NCBI GenBank assembly: GCA_020629335.1
Contig: JAHDDN010000060.1
Location: 1 to 15,037, forward strand
Direction: 5' to 3'
Length of the DNA stretch: 15,037 nt
From: Chitinophagales bacterium
GTDB lineage: Bacteria; Bacteroidota; Bacteroidia; Chitinophagales; UBA2359
In this document: piece after piece, positions 1 to 7,097 of the stretch
How the letters are laid out: the number at the start of each line of letters is the position of its first letter
Position numbering within the stretch: the stretch's first letter is position 1
Translations under genes and position numbers: made by a program
The notes under the pieces: model-generated
What the model was told of the DNA's origin: nothing
Seen by the model: the letters and a program-made list of their open reading frames with translations, nothing else
Databases searched by the model: none

Positions 1-33
1 TAAGTAAAAAAGACCTACAGTCAAAAGACAACT

Positions 34-41
34 TAATTTTG
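34..41 (+). promoter_or_regulatory. Possible -7 box for the acyltransferase-gpsA unit
   Basis: TAATTTTG fits the Bacteroidota sigma-A -7 consensus TAnnTTTG exactly and lies 35 bases before the start codon at 77. I see no TTG/TTTG at the usual -33 distance, so this is a half-supported promoter. An 8-base degenerate motif is expected by chance fairly often in DNA this AT-rich. Confidence 0.3.
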
Positions 42-76
42 TCCAAGCACTTAATCATTATTAAATTAAGCTTTTA

Positions 77-1789
77 ATGGCAGTCAATCACGATAAAAAC
101 AAAGACGGCACTTATCAACCTGTATTGTCCAATATTACTGATTGGCCTATTTATAAAATTAGTCAGGATAAGGAAGATTTTATAAAGGAGCTCAATGCGG
201 ATACCCTTGCTAAATTGAATGCCAAGCATGATGATGAGCAAAAAATAGTTGAATTAATTGCCAAGACACTTTATTTAGAAAAAATACGAATTAGTACGAG
301 TGTTTGGAAGACGGATGATATAGAGGAGGAAAAAGCTTTTTGGGGGAAGGTCAAAAAGGCGATGGTGAAGTCTTCCCTAAGAAAAGAGACGGAGAAGGAT
401 GAAGATGAGGGAGACAAGGATATTTTATATCAAATAATTGATCGTTACAATCGAGAGATTATTGGTGATTTTAAGCCATCTACTTATAAGTTAGCCAAGC
501 GGCTTGCGCCTATTTGGTTTAGTCGTTTATTAAATACAGCAGCGAATACTCGTTTTAAACGCCTTTGGAGTAATCAGCATAAGATAGAAGATCGGATACG
601 TATTTCAGGGCCGATTGAAAAAATAAGAGAGCTGTCTTTGAAAGGTACCATTCTGATCTTACCTACGCATTTCAGTAATTTAGATTCCATTTTGATTGGT
701 TGGGTGATTCATTCATTAGGATTACCAGCAGTGATGTATGGAGCCGGTTTAAATCTATTTTCTAATCCTGTATTAGCCTATTATATGGGTCGATTAGGTG
801 CTTATAAAATAGATCGTCGGAAGAAGAATGATATTTATATAGAGGTGCTTAAGAATTATTCTCGTTCTACTGTACAAAAGGGTTGTCATTCCTTATTTTT
901 TCCAGGGGGAACACGATCTCGTTCGGGGCAAATAGAAAAGCGTTTGAAGTTAGGTTTATTAGGCACTACTTTGGAGGCACAGAAGGAGAATTGTAAAGCA
1001 GCAGAATCTGCTAAAGAGGTGAAAAAAATCTATGCGGTTCCTTTAGTTTTGGGTTATCATTTTGTGTTAGAAGCTTCCAATTTGATAGAAGATTATTTGA
1101 AGCGATCAGGTAAGGAGCGCTATTATGTAGACAAGACTCATTTTCCCAGTACTCGAAAATTTTCTGAGTTTATTTGGAAGTTCTTTGCGACTAAATCAGA
1201 AATTCAAATTTCATTAGGAGAGCCGATGGATCTATTTGGCAATGCTATTAATGATGAAGGAGAAAGTATTGACAGAGGAGGTAGGCCAATTGACATCAGG
1301 AATTACTTTGTCTCTAATGGAGAAATAACAGAAGACAGGCAAAGAGATGCTGAGTACACTCGACTTTTGGGAGAGGTAATTTCAGATCGTTTGTACAAAA
1401 CCAATATGGTCTTGTCCAGTCATTTAATTGCCTATATTGCGTTCAAGATTTTGAGTAGAAAGCATAGACGTTTAGATTTATATGGTTTATTGAGATTGCC
1501 CTTAGAAGAAAGAGTCATCCCTTATGATACTTTTGTTACTTTTATAGAAAAAGCCAGAGATCAGCTAAAAGCTTGGAGTGAAGAAGGTAGGATTCAAGTG
1601 GCAGATCATATGCATGGAGATATTGAACGAATCATTAAGCATGGTATGATGAATATTGGGGTATATCACCCTAAGAAGCCGCTTTATATCAATAAAGAAG
1701 GAGATGTCACTAGTGAAGATATGAACTTACTATATTACTACCACAATCGCTTAGAAGGTTACGATCTTATTGATGCAATTATTGACTAA
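77..1789 (+). CDS. PlsB-like glycerol-3-phosphate / lysophosphatidate acyltransferase
   Basis: This 570-aa protein belongs to the PlsB/PlsC glycerolipid acyltransferase superfamily, which transfers an acyl chain to glycerol-3-phosphate or 1-acylglycerol-3-phosphate at the inner membrane. The acyltransferase blocks are visible in order: THFSNLD carrying the catalytic HX4D (H198, D203), then GAYKIDRR near residue 250, then FFPGGTRSRSG near 274-284, then YAVPLVLGYHF near 330. Block III reads FPGGTRS where PlsC proteins usually have FPEGTRS. The long N-terminal (about 190 aa) and C-terminal extensions make it much larger than PlsC (about 240 aa) and closer to PlsB-type enzymes. gpsA starts 8 bp downstream, so the two are probably co-transcribed, and the supply of glycerol-3-phosphate favours a first-step acyltransferase. 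That substrate choice is inferred from context. The ATG at 77 is the first start after a TAA at 73-ish bases upstream-rich AT sequence and has no clear ribosome-binding site, which is normal for the phylum. Confidence 0.85.
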   Translation: MAVNHDKNKDGTYQPVLSNITDWPIYKISQDKEDFIKELNADTLAKLNAKHDDEQKIVELIAKTLYLEKIRISTSVWKTDDIEEEKAFWGKVKKAMVKSSLRKETEKDEDEGDKDILYQIIDRYNREIIGDFKPSTYKLAKRLAPIWFSRLLNTAANTRFKRLWSNQHKIEDRIRISGPIEKIRELSLKGTILILPTHFSNLDSILIGWVIHSLGLPAVMYGAGLNLFSNPVLAYYMGRLGAYKIDRRKKNDIYIEVLKNYSRSTVQKGCHSLFFPGGTRSRSGQIEKRLKLGLLGTTLEAQKENCKAAESAKEVKKIYAVPLVLGYHFVLEASNLIEDYLKRSGKERYYVDKTHFPSTRKFSEFIWKFFATKSEIQISLGEPMDLFGNAINDEGESIDRGGRPIDIRNYFVSNGEITEDRQRDAEYTRLLGEVISDRLYKTNMVLSSHLIAYIAFKILSRKHRRLDLYGLLRLPLEERVIPYDTFVTFIEKARDQLKAWSEEGRIQVADHMHGDIERIIKHGMMNIGVYHPKKPLYINKEGDVTSEDMNLLYYYHNRLEGYDLIDAIID

Positions 1790-1797
1790 ATAATCAA

Positions 1798-2835
1798 ATG
1801 GAATACAAACAACCAATAGGGGTCATTGGTGCTGGTCGTTTCGGTACAACTATCGCCAATTTATTGGCGGAGAATAATGATGTATGGCTATATGCAAGAA
1901 GAAAGTCTGTGGTAGACTCGATTAATGAAACAGGTTTTAATAAAAGTCAAAAAATACATGAGAATGTAGAAGTCACAGACGATTTAAAAATGCTCGCTAA
2001 GCAATGTACTTTGATATTTCCTGTAGTACCTGCCAAAAGCTTTCTTACGATGATAAGGACATTGGCTCCTTATTTACGGCCAGATCATATTATGATACAT
2101 GGCACGAAAGGCTTTAGTATTTTTCAAGGCGAAAATGAAGACTTAGAGAATATCAGTAGGAAGCAGATCAAAACCATGACAGAGCTGATGTTAGAAGAGA
2201 CAGTCGTTTTACGGGTAGGCTGTCTCTCAGGTCCAAATTTGGCCTATGAAATTGCCAAAGGAGAGCCCGCTGCGACCGTTATCGCCAGTCGATTTGATGA
2301 AGTCATAGAATTAGGTAAAAAGGTGCTTAAAAGCGATCGTTTTAGGGTATATGGAAGCCATGATGTATTAGGAGTGGAATTGGCGGGAGTCTTAAAGAAT
2401 GTTTTGGCGATTTCATCAGGTATGCTAACGGGATTAGGCTTTGGCGAAAATGCTAAAGCTATGATGATTACCCGAGGACTTAGGGAGATGGTTCAAATAG
2501 GTCAAGCGATGGGTTCGGATGGAAAAGCCTTCTTTGGTTTGGCGGGTATAGGCGATTTGATTGCGACTTGTTCCAGTAATTTAAGTCGAAATTTTACTGT
2601 AGGGAATCGTTTGGCAAAAGGGGAGGAGCTTAACGAAATCTTAGAAGATATGGAAGAAGTAGTGGAAGGGATTCAGACGACTAAGGTCGCCTTTGCCATC
2701 TCTAAGCACTTCAATTTACAAACTCCTATCATAGATTCAATACACAGCATACTTTTTCAGCAAAAAAGTATTGAAAAAAGTTTAGAAGAGCTGATGACAC
2801 ATTACCTTGATGTTGATGTAGATTATACATGGTAA
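1798..2835 (+). CDS. gpsA: NAD(P)H-dependent glycerol-3-phosphate dehydrogenase
   Basis: GpsA reduces dihydroxyacetone phosphate to sn-glycerol-3-phosphate, the backbone precursor of phospholipids, in the cytosol. The 345-aa length is close to the family norm of about 330-340. The N-terminus carries the Rossmann dinucleotide-binding motif GVIGAGRFGT (residues 8-17). LSGPNLAYEIAKGEPAA is the typical substrate-side segment. GVELAGVLKNVLAI carries the catalytic lysine (K200). GLAGIGDLIATCSSNLSRN is the C-terminal domain signature. The gene follows the acyltransferase by 8 bp, which forms a substrate-to-product pair in one probable operon. The first strong terminator is 120 bases past the stop codon. 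Confidence 0.96.
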   Translation: MEYKQPIGVIGAGRFGTTIANLLAENNDVWLYARRKSVVDSINETGFNKSQKIHENVEVTDDLKMLAKQCTLIFPVVPAKSFLTMIRTLAPYLRPDHIMIHGTKGFSIFQGENEDLENISRKQIKTMTELMLEETVVLRVGCLSGPNLAYEIAKGEPAATVIASRFDEVIELGKKVLKSDRFRVYGSHDVLGVELAGVLKNVLAISSGMLTGLGFGENAKAMMITRGLREMVQIGQAMGSDGKAFFGLAGIGDLIATCSSNLSRNFTVGNRLAKGEELNEILEDMEEVVEGIQTTKVAFAISKHFNLQTPIIDSIHSILFQQKSIEKSLEELMTHYLDVDVDYTW

Positions 2836-2954
2836 TTTAGGTCAACTGTTAAAAATCATGCCATATTGCAAATATGTTGTAACTTTTTTACTAAAAAGGG
2901 CGTAAGAGTAATATAGGTGTGAAATAGTAGTGTTAGTTAGCCAATCAGTTGTGG

Positions 2955-2990
2955 TAGCGTACGATCAAGTTAATCGTACGCTATTTTTTT
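2955..2990 (+). terminator. Strong rho-independent terminator
   Basis: An 11-bp perfect stem (TAGCGTACGAT at 2955-2965 with ATCGTACGCTA at 2973-2983) closes a 7-base loop, and seven T residues follow at 2984-2990. It probably ends the acyltransferase-gpsA transcript. The 120-base gap after gpsA is long enough to hide a small transcript of its own, but I see no convincing promoter for one. Confidence 0.88.
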
Positions 2991-3132
2991 GGGTAAAAAT
3001 CGGCCAAACGTTGTTATAACATTATTTGGGCTTAAAATGTGGTTTTTTCCCACTTTAGGAGGCAAGTCTAGCTAAATTAGACTATATTCACACAAAATCT
3101 TTTTAGTCGAAAACGTAAGAAGTAGCTGAAGG

Positions 3133-3267
3133 TAAATAATTACCGCTTTCTGATCAGCTTAATTTTATGCTGAACAAGGCACTTTTTTGACGGAATAGCA
3201 GCGCTATTACTAAAAAAAGTAACGCAGTGCAGCGCAAAATTAAGCCATCAAAAAGGATGATTATTTA
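3133..3267. repeat. 135-bp imperfect palindrome, MITE-like or structured RNA
   Basis: One long inverted repeat is centred near 3201. The outer arms are TAAATAAT (3133-3140) with ATTATTTA (3260-3267). The middle arms at 3157-3172 and 3230-3245 match at 14 of 16 positions. ACTTTTTT (3181-3188) faces AAAAAAAGT (3212-3220). The apex is AATAGC (3194-3199), a 3-base loop, and GCTATT (3203-3208). All pairs share the same centre, so this is one folded unit and not chance hairpins. I found no flanking target duplication. It ends 13 bases before the ATG at 3281, so its right arm would overlap the translation start region of the lipoprotein gene. Confidence 0.75.
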
Positions 3268-3280
3268 TGTTTAGGTACTT

Positions 3281-4135
3281 ATGTTCCCTATGGTACTTAG
3301 AAATTCTATAATAAGTCTCTTTTTGTTTCTGATATTTATCAGTACTTGTGGCCCCTACGATACTCCTCCTGAGCACGTAGAACCGCCTTCTTATAGCTAT
3401 AGGTACCCATCTCCTAATGAGGAGTCAGGAGAAAGTCCAGTCAAGCCAATTTTCAAGTTTTTAGGCGATATTATTGATGAATTACTCGTCATCGTTCACC
3501 CCCCCTCCATAAGAGAAGGCTTTGGCCATAAATGGGACAAAGATGATCCTTATAATTATCCGAGTTATCGAGATTATAAAGAGAAGAAACGCTCGCGAGC
3601 ACAAGCCTATAAAAGAGATAAATGGAGTCCGTGGTTACCAGATGCTCAAGAAGAGGAGTCTTATACCCCAAGGAGGAAATATAGAGTAAATCCAAAGCGA
3701 GATCGCTATATTGAGGATTATAGGTATTATGAAGAGGTGCCTAAAAGGCGGAGGCCTAGTCGTACTATAGAACCGCCATTAAAAACCCTTATTGTGAAGG
3801 ATGATCATCCACTTAATTTTGAATCTCCTACTCCAAGTAGCACCAATACTGTTTTAGCCAAGGAAAACTTATCTTTAGATTATCATACGGATATGTTTAT
3901 TGATGGAAAAACAGTTATTGATATCTCCATTTACAATAAGTCCGAATTTGATCCTATCGAAGAAATTTTGCTTGTTTTAAAAGGTAAGGAATGGACCAGC
4001 AAAAAGGACTATTGGAAAATCATGCGGATTCAAGAGCTGATTCCTCCTCAATCTAAATTCGATAAAACCATTGAAGTCAATCAAATGGTGCAAGGAATGG
4101 ATTGTAAAATTGAAGAGGCGAAGTATTTTAATTGA
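3281..4135 (+). CDS. Putative lipoprotein of unknown function, Arg/Tyr/Pro-rich
   Basis: I do not recognise this 284-aa protein. Residues 1-22 form a hydrophobic export signal (SIISLFLFLIFIST) ending at a cysteine, C23, followed by GPYD, which resembles a lipobox, although T at the -1 position is atypical. The protein would then be lipid-anchored in the cell envelope. Residues 24-60 are proline- and tyrosine-rich. Residues 90-165 are highly charged with many Arg, Lys, Tyr and Glu residues and look disordered. The last 90 residues (LSLDYHTDMFIDGK onward, with IDISIYNKSEFDPI and EEILLVLKG) look like a small beta-rich domain. Translation could start at the ATG at 3281 or at the in-frame ATG at 3290, and either leaves the signal intact. 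A 135-bp palindrome lies directly upstream, and no terminator is evident downstream. Confidence 0.7.
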   Translation: MFPMVLRNSIISLFLFLIFISTCGPYDTPPEHVEPPSYSYRYPSPNEESGESPVKPIFKFLGDIIDELLVIVHPPSIREGFGHKWDKDDPYNYPSYRDYKEKKRSRAQAYKRDKWSPWLPDAQEEESYTPRRKYRVNPKRDRYIEDYRYYEEVPKRRRPSRTIEPPLKTLIVKDDHPLNFESPTPSSTNTVLAKENLSLDYHTDMFIDGKTVIDISIYNKSEFDPIEEILLVLKGKEWTSKKDYWKIMRIQELIPPQSKFDKTIEVNQMVQGMDCKIEEAKYFN

Positions 4136-4150
4136 AATTCTTTAACTTTA

Positions 4151-4193
4151 AAACTGATTAACCGAATAACTGGTAAACTGACAAACTGATTAA
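4151..4193 (+). repeat. Short direct repeat AAACTGATTAA, two copies
   Basis: AAACTGATTAA occurs at 4151-4161 and 4183-4193, 32 bases apart, in the AT-rich gap between the lipoprotein and amidase genes. The intervening bases (AACTGGTAAACTGACAAACTG) repeat the AACTG/AAACTG word, which suggests local slippage duplication. No function is apparent. Confidence 0.4.
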
Positions 4194-4257
4194 TTGCTTT
4201 ATCGGAATGGGCCAACATATAGGTGTCTACAGATTCTTTTTCGATCGACGATTTAAC

Positions 4258-4282
4258 TAGTACACTAATTAACTAATACACC
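4258..4282 (+). repeat. AT-rich ACTAATACAC-type intergenic repeat, copy 1
   Basis: This stretch is built from the words ACTAAT, ACTAATTAACTAAT and ACACC and sits directly before the amidase start codon. The stretch at 5123-5159, downstream of the same gene, uses the same words (CTAATTAACTAAT, ACTAATACAC). The shared vocabulary on both sides of one gene suggests a dispersed low-complexity repeat. Confidence 0.4.
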
Positions 4283-4286
4283 ACCA

Positions 4287-5045
4287 ATGAAAATAAGTCT
4301 TGTACAAGCAGATATACAATGGGAAGCCATAGCAGAAAATCTAAACCACTACGATCAATTACTAGAAGGCTTAGAAACAGAATTGGTCATTTTACCAGAG
4401 ATGTTTCAGACAGGCTTTAGTATGAACGCTCCTCAATTTGCAGAAAAGATGGATGGTCGCACTATGAATTGGATGTTGGAGAAAGCGGTCCAATTAGACG
4501 CAGCCGTTGTTGGGAGTTTGATGATAGAGGAAGATGGCGAGTTTTTTAATCGCATGATATGGATGATGCCAGACGGCACTTATGGGAAGTATGATAAGCG
4601 TCATTTATTTAGAATGGCCAAGGAGCACCATGTGTATGGCCAAGGAGATGAAAGAATCATACTGAAATATAAAGACTTCCGTTTTTGTACGCAGATTTGT
4701 TATGATTTACGCTTTCCTGTTTGGAGTCGAAATGAAGATGATTATGACTGTTTGATTTATGTAGCTAATTGGCCAGCAGTGCGTGCTTATCCCTGGAAGC
4801 AATTATTGATTGCGCGTGCTATTGAGAATCTATCTTATGTCATAGGGGTGAATAGATGTGGCACTGATGGCAAGGGATTTGATTATAGCGGTGATAGTGC
4901 GTTGATTGATTTCAAGGGCCATAAGGTGGTGGAAGTCAGCGGAAAAGAGAAGGTTATCAGCAGTACTTTAGACTTAGCCGCTTTAGAACAATTCCGTAAA
5001 GATTTTCCTGCCATGATGGATGCGGATGATTTTGCGGTTTTGTGA
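4287..5045 (+). CDS. yafV: Omega-amidase / nitrilase-family hydrolase (YafV type)
   Basis: This 252-aa protein is a carbon-nitrogen hydrolase of the nitrilase superfamily. The family triad is visible: Glu38 in LPEMFQTGFS, Lys104 in YDKRHLF, and the nucleophile Cys138 in QICYDLRFPVW. FQTGFSMN, KYDKRHLFRMA and YDCLIYVANWP are characteristic of the YafV/Nit2-like omega-amidase branch. That branch hydrolyses alpha-ketoglutaramate and related omega-monoamides, a repair and salvage step tied to glutamine transamination and the methionine salvage pathway. Length equals that of E. coli YafV (about 256 aa), and the protein has no signal peptide, so it is cytosolic. It is flanked by repeat-rich gaps on both sides and is probably transcribed alone. 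Confidence 0.9.
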   Translation: MKISLVQADIQWEAIAENLNHYDQLLEGLETELVILPEMFQTGFSMNAPQFAEKMDGRTMNWMLEKAVQLDAAVVGSLMIEEDGEFFNRMIWMMPDGTYGKYDKRHLFRMAKEHHVYGQGDERIILKYKDFRFCTQICYDLRFPVWSRNEDDYDCLIYVANWPAVRAYPWKQLLIARAIENLSYVIGVNRCGTDGKGFDYSGDSALIDFKGHKVVEVSGKEKVISSTLDLAALEQFRKDFPAMMDADDFAVL

Positions 5046-5122
5046 TTGAAAGATAGCCTCTGATAGCTGCTATAAAAAAAGGGTGACCACAATGGATCGC
5101 CTCTACATCAATAAAAACCATC

Positions 5123-5159
5123 CTAATTAACTAATCACTAATACACTATTTAACTAAAT
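5123..5159 (+). repeat. AT-rich ACTAATACAC-type intergenic repeat, copy 2
   Basis: The words CTAATTAACTAAT, CACTAATACACTATT and TTAACTAAAT recur here as they do at 4258-4282. It ends just before the GC-richer structured element that begins at 5164. Confidence 0.4.
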
Positions 5160-5163
5160 TTGG

Positions 5164-5395
5164 GGCTTCCGTCTGCGCTCACAGAGGCAAGTGCGCAGCA
5201 CGGCCAACTATTCATCATTCATCATTTTGCATTCATCGTTGCAAGCAAAGCGCCGCCGTCGGGCTGTCCGTTCTCACTCAGCTATTCGGCAGCTACTCTG
5301 CTAAGTGCTGCTTGTCTGCCCTGCGGGCCAGCCATCGCATCACTAAGCGCCGTAAGCTCCCTCATCACGCTGAGTACCACTTCCATCCCTAAGCC
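5164..5395 (-). ncRNA. Structured RNA-like element, copy A
   Basis: Read on the minus strand, this 232-base element starts with GGCTT followed by AGGGATGGAAGTGGT and has the block GGACAGCCCGAC about 130 bases later. It shares these blocks, plus GCTTA, GGCTGGC, GCAGACAAGC and CTTAGC in the same order, with copy B at 10165-10378. A closing helix GGCTT/AAGCC (5391-5395 with 5164-5168) and an inner helix ACTCAGC/GCTGAGT (5369-5375 with 5276-5282) are preserved in copy B with different bases. The 3' arm contains an ATGAAT-type repeat. The block pattern resembles abundant Bacteroidota intergenic RNA-like elements such as the Flavo-1 motif, but that assignment is from memory and untested. The apparent 86-codon plus-strand ORF at 5160-5420 is antisense to this element and is not a credible gene. 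Confidence 0.72.
5208..5237. repeat. ATTCATC simple repeat
   Basis: TTCATCATTCATCATT followed by GCATTCATC is a short imperfect tandem of the ATTCATC unit. It lies in the variable 3' arm of structured element A, where copy B has a quite different hairpin. A related stretch is at 5491-5526. Confidence 0.45.
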
Positions 5396-5409
5396 AGGAC
5401 TTAAAGTTG

Positions 5410-5426
5410 GAACGTTGTGAACGTTG
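5410..5426 (+). repeat. Two tandem GAACGTTG units
   Basis: GAACGTTG occurs at 5410-5417 and 5419-5426, a 9-base period repeated twice just outside structured element A. It is too short to interpret. Confidence 0.35.
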
Positions 5427-5490
5427 GAATTTTTTAGCTGAAATAAGCTCTAAAAACGGTCTTCTTGAACGCTTTTAGTTATAATGGAAA

Positions 5491-5526
5491 TATTCATCAT
5501 TTATAATTCATCGTCCATCATTTATT
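5491..5526. repeat. ATTCATC/ATTTATAA simple repeat
   Basis: TATTCATCATTTATAATTCATC followed by GTCCATCATTTAT repeats the ATTCATC unit seen at 5208-5237. No ORF or hairpin explains it. The rest of 5427-5620 shows only AT-rich sequence without a gene. Confidence 0.4.
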
Positions 5527-5633
5527 TAATTATAAAAGCATCAAAACAACGGAAATATACTTGCTTATAAGCGACAATGATCTCGAAAACATTGTTAGTC
5601 CTTTGGTTACCCAAAATATTTAACATATCTTTC

Positions 5634-5723
5634 GAGTGCATGACATATTAGGTGTATAGTGATTTCAGGGATTGCAGAACCTGATCTTACAGAATTAGGT
5701 TTCACCTGATTTGTCACGCACTC
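5634..5723. mobile_element. 90-bp MITE-like element with 9-bp target duplication
   Basis: The ends GAGTGCATGACA (5634-5645) and TGTCACGCACTC (5712-5723) are inverted repeats matching at 11 of 12 positions. Pairing continues inward to GGTG/CACC, giving 18 of 21 matches. An internal hairpin pairs AACCTGAT (5678-5685) with ATTAGGTT (5694-5701). Both outer flanks carry the same 9 bases, ATATCTTTC (5625-5633 and 5724-5732), as expected of a target site duplication. The element encodes nothing and would have needed a transposase from elsewhere. No such transposase is in this window. It sits about 90 bases upstream of the DUF3883 gene. Confidence 0.72.
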
Positions 5724-5784
5724 ATATCTTTCTCAAAATATAGCTCAAAAGGGGATAAGGAACAATAGGCCAATTTGACTAGAC

Positions 5785-5807
5785 CAATTGCAAAAAAAAA
5801 ACAATTG
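5785..5807 (+). promoter_or_regulatory. CAATTG inverted repeat with A10 tract before the nuclease gene
   Basis: CAATTG occurs at 5785-5790 and 5802-5807, separated by C and ten A residues, and the ATG follows five bases later at 5813. It could be a small operator, a weak hairpin over the ribosome-binding region, or chance. The A10 tract is a possible slippage site but lies outside the coding sequence. Confidence 0.3.
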
Positions 5808-5812
5808 AATAA

Positions 5813-7045
5813 ATGAAAAAAAATGAATTAAGGGAATTTCAAGTTGAATTTGAAAAAATCAGAACAGATTTCAGTTCAGAGTTTAAGGTTATAAATAAAT
5901 TGCGAAAAAGGTTCATAACTGATTATCCAATAAAAGAAATTGAAAAATTAACGAAAGACGAATATGTTACAGGAAAGGGTAATTCAACATTTTGTAATAG
6001 GATAGAAAATGAATTGAATGATTGGGGAAATATTCATGGCAGTACAGCAGGGAAATTTGGTTTGTATTTTGGGAAATATGGGGATGATAAAACACGAAAA
6101 TATCGAATTGGACGAAAAGAATATGGAACTGATGAAGATAAAGCGCTTAAAAAAATCCTTTCCGCAATTGTTGAACTTTTAGAAAATAAAGATGATTTTG
6201 AGATTTTAAAAAAAAATCCAATTTCAGCAATGTTTAAAGGTAAAATATTATCTGTTTATTATCCAAATGATTTCTTAAATATTTTTTCTGAAAAGCATCT
6301 AAATTATTTCATAAATTTTCTCGGATTAGATAATGACTCAAAATCTGAATTAGATAAACAAGCATTGTTGCTTAACTATAAAATGAGTGATAAAGTTATG
6401 AAGAATTGGAGTGTTTATGAATTTAGTAAGTTTTTGTATTCCTCGTTTGGGAATCCTAATGATGAAATAAAGATAGAGAATATTTCAGAGGAACTTAAAG
6501 TGTTTAAGCTAAAAGATTTTCCACCAATTGAGAGTTTGAAATTTGACTTTGTAGATTTACAAACTAATGAATTCTCTAAGCCAAAAGAAATACAAGGTAG
6601 TCAAGAAACTAAAGTTGATTATTCAAATCGATCGAAAAATTTCAAACGAATAGGAGATAGAGGTGAACAAATTGTTTTAAGAGCAGAAAAAAAATATTTA
6701 AAGGAAAATGGAAGAGAAGATTTAGTAGGATTAGTTGATCAAATTTCTGAAAGAGATGATAGTGTAGGATATGATATTTTATCGTTTGAGCTAGATGGTC
6801 GAGAAAAATTTATAGAAGTTAAATCAACTTTAAAAAAAATAGGGAAAAGCAATATCTATCTTTCAGCTAATGAATTGCAAGTTGCAAAAAATAAAGAGAA
6901 TTACTATTTCTATATAATTTATGATGTAGGTAGTAAACGACCTAAAATTTGGAAAGTAAGAAGTTTGGACTTATTAAATGATAAAAATATAGTAAAAAAA
7001 CCAATTTTATATAAACTAAATATAAGTGCTAATATAACGGAATAA
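5813..7045 (+). CDS. DUF3883 domain protein, PD-(D/E)XK-type nuclease candidate
   Basis: This 410-aa cytosolic protein has two parts. Residues about 275-390 match the DUF3883 pattern: IGDRGEQIV (G281, E285), SVGYDILSF (D321) and KFIEVKST (E335, K337), a spacing like the PD-(D/E)XK nuclease core, followed by SANELQVAKN and YYFYIIYDV. DUF3883 occurs in many restriction and defence proteins. The N-terminal half (about 50-215), with GNSTFCNRIENELNDWG, FKGKILSVYYPNDFLNIFSEKHLNYF and a following short helix-rich stretch, resembles N-terminal modules found on McrB-like and other modification-dependent restriction proteins. That resemblance is from memory. The gene is visibly A/T-richer than its neighbours (one 60-base line near 6181 has 13 G/C) and has many A-runs, which suggests transfer. 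The GIY-YIG gene follows 52 bases later, in the same direction and with the same composition. Nuclease activity and a defence role are inferred. Confidence 0.75.
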   Translation: MKKNELREFQVEFEKIRTDFSSEFKVINKLRKRFITDYPIKEIEKLTKDEYVTGKGNSTFCNRIENELNDWGNIHGSTAGKFGLYFGKYGDDKTRKYRIGRKEYGTDEDKALKKILSAIVELLENKDDFEILKKNPISAMFKGKILSVYYPNDFLNIFSEKHLNYFINFLGLDNDSKSELDKQALLLNYKMSDKVMKNWSVYEFSKFLYSSFGNPNDEIKIENISEELKVFKLKDFPPIESLKFDFVDLQTNEFSKPKEIQGSQETKVDYSNRSKNFKRIGDRGEQIVLRAEKKYLKENGREDLVGLVDQISERDDSVGYDILSFELDGREKFIEVKSTLKKIGKSNIYLSANELQVAKNKENYYFYIIYDVGSKRPKIWKVRSLDLLNDKNIVKKPILYKLNISANITE

Positions 7046-7097
7046 AACAAGGAATAGTAGTCAATTTAAATATTTGAACCTTTTCAAGAAAAGAATA

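Noticed and set aside
1..76. 3' end of an upstream gene (TAA at position 1)
   Set aside because: A single stop triplet at the window edge gives no frame or protein evidence.
3065..3083. Hairpin AGTCTA/TAGACT as a terminator
   Set aside because: The 6-bp stem is not followed by a T-tract, and the strong terminator at 2955-2990 already ends the upstream unit.
3489..3695. Minus-strand 68-codon ORF
   Set aside because: It is fully inside the lipoprotein gene on the other strand and has no protein-like features.
4883..5092. Minus-strand 69-codon ORF
   Set aside because: It mostly overlaps the amidase gene in antisense, and its sequence is a shadow of that gene.
5160..5420. Plus-strand 86-codon ORF rich in Ala, Ser and Leu
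   Set aside because: It lies antisense to structured element A, whose match to copy B explains its composition. It has no ATG start (TTG only) and no recognisable protein motif.
5634..5723. Integron attC-like recombination site
   Set aside because: The folded shape and size fit, but there is no GTTRRRY/RYYYAAC core pair and the 9-bp flanking duplication indicates transposition.
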